DNA of 15,281 bases from Marinilabiliales bacterium (GTDB taxonomy: Bacteria; Bacteroidota; Bacteroidia; Bacteroidales; F082), in contig PKSW01000058.1 in assembly GCA_002869465.1 (NCBI GenBank), forward strand, positions 1-15,281. The letters run 5' to 3'. Each line of letters opens with the position of its first letter. The first letter of the stretch is position 1. Below, piece after piece: positions 14,292-15,281 of the stretch. The position numbers and the translations under genes were made by a program. The notes under the pieces are model-generated. The model ran no database searches. It had not been told where the DNA came from and was given only the letters and a program-made list of their open reading frames with translations.

Positions 14292-15107
14292 ATGAATAGT
14301 ATTGAAAATACAGATAAATTAACAAATGAAGTTGAATGTAAAAATTGCAGCAATCACTTTCAGGGTTTGTTTTGCAATCAATGCGGACAGAAAGTGATTA
14401 AGGAGAGAATCACAATAAAACATCTTTTCGCAATTGCTTTTGATAGTTTCAATATTCACAAAGGATTACTATTTACAATTAAATTAATGTTTACAAACCC
14501 TGGTAAACTGATCAACGACTATTTGAATGGCAGAACAAAAGATTTTTATAACCCGCTCAAATACCTGTTATTAATTGCAAGTATCAGTGCACTATTTATG
14601 TTGTGGTTTAATATTTTTGATGCAAATGTTGAGAATACCAACGAAATTATGGGTCTTGACCGTGAAGCCACCAAACTTCAATCAGCAATAACAGGATACA
14701 TGAAAAATTTTCTTCATATTGTAGCCATTTTAGCACTTCCCTTTTATAGCCTGGTTTCAAAATGGATCTTTAAAAAACACAAGCTTCACTATGCTGAGCA
14801 TTTAACTATTAACAGCTATTTATTTGCACAAATCACATTCATTCAAATCTTCACAATATTTTTAGTTTTTCTAATTCCCGATTTAACAAAATTTATGCTG
14901 GCATTCGGTTCAGTGATTTTCATCATATATTATACATATGCATTAAGGGGAGTTTTCAATATTAAGTTAATAAAATCTTTTCTGAGCTCAATTGCCATTT
15001 ATGTATTGGGATTATCTTTGATGTTACTTTTCATCGTTACTCTTACTATTATCGTTATGATCGTATTAAAATTTAGTGGTTATAATTTGAAAGAATTAGT
15101 AAAATAG
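14292..15107 (+). CDS. DUF3667 zinc-ribbon membrane protein
   Basis: The protein has 271 residues. An N-terminal zinc ribbon, CKNC (16-19) and CNQC (28-31), is followed by the DUF3667 signature: ITIKHLFAIAFDSFN, then KGLLFTIKLMFTNPG (57-71) and YLNGRTKDFYNPLKYLLL (77-94). Five hydrophobic segments follow (roughly 90-108, 137-158, 172-195, 200-220, 230-258), so it is an inner-membrane protein with a cytoplasmic zinc-binding head. The family occurs mainly in Bacteroidota and has no established role. The gene is 93 bases after the DUF4249 gene in the same direction but has its own promoter, so the two may be co-transcribed only partly. The repeat core R6 follows 77 bases after the stop. Confidence 0.88.
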   Translation: MNSIENTDKLTNEVECKNCSNHFQGLFCNQCGQKVIKERITIKHLFAIAFDSFNIHKGLLFTIKLMFTNPGKLINDYLNGRTKDFYNPLKYLLLIASISALFMLWFNIFDANVENTNEIMGLDREATKLQSAITGYMKNFLHIVAILALPFYSLVSKWIFKKHKLHYAEHLTINSYLFAQITFIQIFTIFLVFLIPDLTKFMLAFGSVIFIIYYTYALRGVFNIKLIKSFLSSIAIYVLGLSLMLLFIVTLTIIVMIVLKFSGYNLKELVK

Positions 15108-15184
15108 AAAAGAGAAAGAAAGTAACCGGTCAATTAATTTTTACAGTTCCAATTGAGATTGTACACTCCAATTTTATCAAGCCC

Positions 15185-15217
15185 CAAAAATTTGGATATT
15201 TCATTAATAAGGGTAAC
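15185..15217 (+). repeat. Repeat core, copy R6
   Basis: CAAAAATTTGGATATTT then ATTAATAAGGG matches the family with a few changes. GGTAAC and GTTACC just after form a short hairpin, and TGATAA with TTATCA near the window end may form another. The unit runs to or past the window edge. Positions 15108-15184 show nothing else. Confidence 0.7.
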
Positions 15218-15281
15218 TATAAAGTTCGTTACCTGTATGATAATCAATCACCTTATGATAAAATGTTGATGGCTTATCATA

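Noticed and set aside
287..15217. The repeat as a CRISPR array or integron attC cassette array
   Set aside because: Copies are thousands of bases apart with no uniform spacers, no cas genes and no integrase; the core lacks the paired arms of attC.

Overview
The window looks like accessory chromosome of an AT-rich member of the Bacteroidota. Three things support this: two C-terminal sorting domains of the type IX secretion system (T9SS), families largely restricted to this phylum (DUF4249 lipoprotein, DUF3667, a Porphyromonas-type arginine deiminase), and promoters of the Bacteroidota form TTG-N17/20-TAnnTTTG with no Shine-Dalgarno boxes. No tRNA, rRNA, CRISPR array, integrase or transposase is visible.

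Layout. Positions 1-370 hold the last 78 codons of a T9SS-exported protein and its terminator. Positions 489-4881 are minus-strand accessory genes: a class C beta-lactamase-fold serine hydrolase with its own promoter, a CPBP-protease remnant, a DUF6624 lipoprotein gene broken by two stop codons, a second serine hydrolase with a TPR tail, and a DUF4386 membrane protein. The last two probably form an operon with a medium-chain reductase (4947-5921). A Vat/CatB-type acetyltransferase (6128-6754) follows, also on the minus strand. Positions 6755-9320 are gene-poor, with two small exported proteins (NTF2-like and TonB-C-like) lying among fossil sorting-domain tails and terminators. Positions 9321-11051 encode a T9SS-secreted peptidylarginine/agmatine-deiminase-family protein. 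On the plus strand follow a His/Tyr-rich exported protein with a long basic tail, a DUF4249 lipoprotein and a DUF3667 zinc-ribbon membrane protein.

The most unusual content is outside the intact genes. A 33-base element (opening CAAAAATTTAGATATTT, closing AAATAAGGGGAGC) or a degraded form of it occurs six times, always on the plus strand. It often lies about 50 bases after a stop codon, and a hairpin terminator usually follows within a few tens of bases; the stems of two copies covary. Three gene-less stretches end in a short frame encoding GKMVK(V/L)R plus stop, the same tail as the intact sorting domain at 2-238. These read as remains of lost T9SS cargo genes whose 3' ends survived. The repeat and the fossil tails together could be a recombination or 3'-end-processing module; that is inference.

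The genes do not form one pathway. The common theme is the cell envelope and exterior: signal peptides, lipoproteins, T9SS cargo and membrane proteins.
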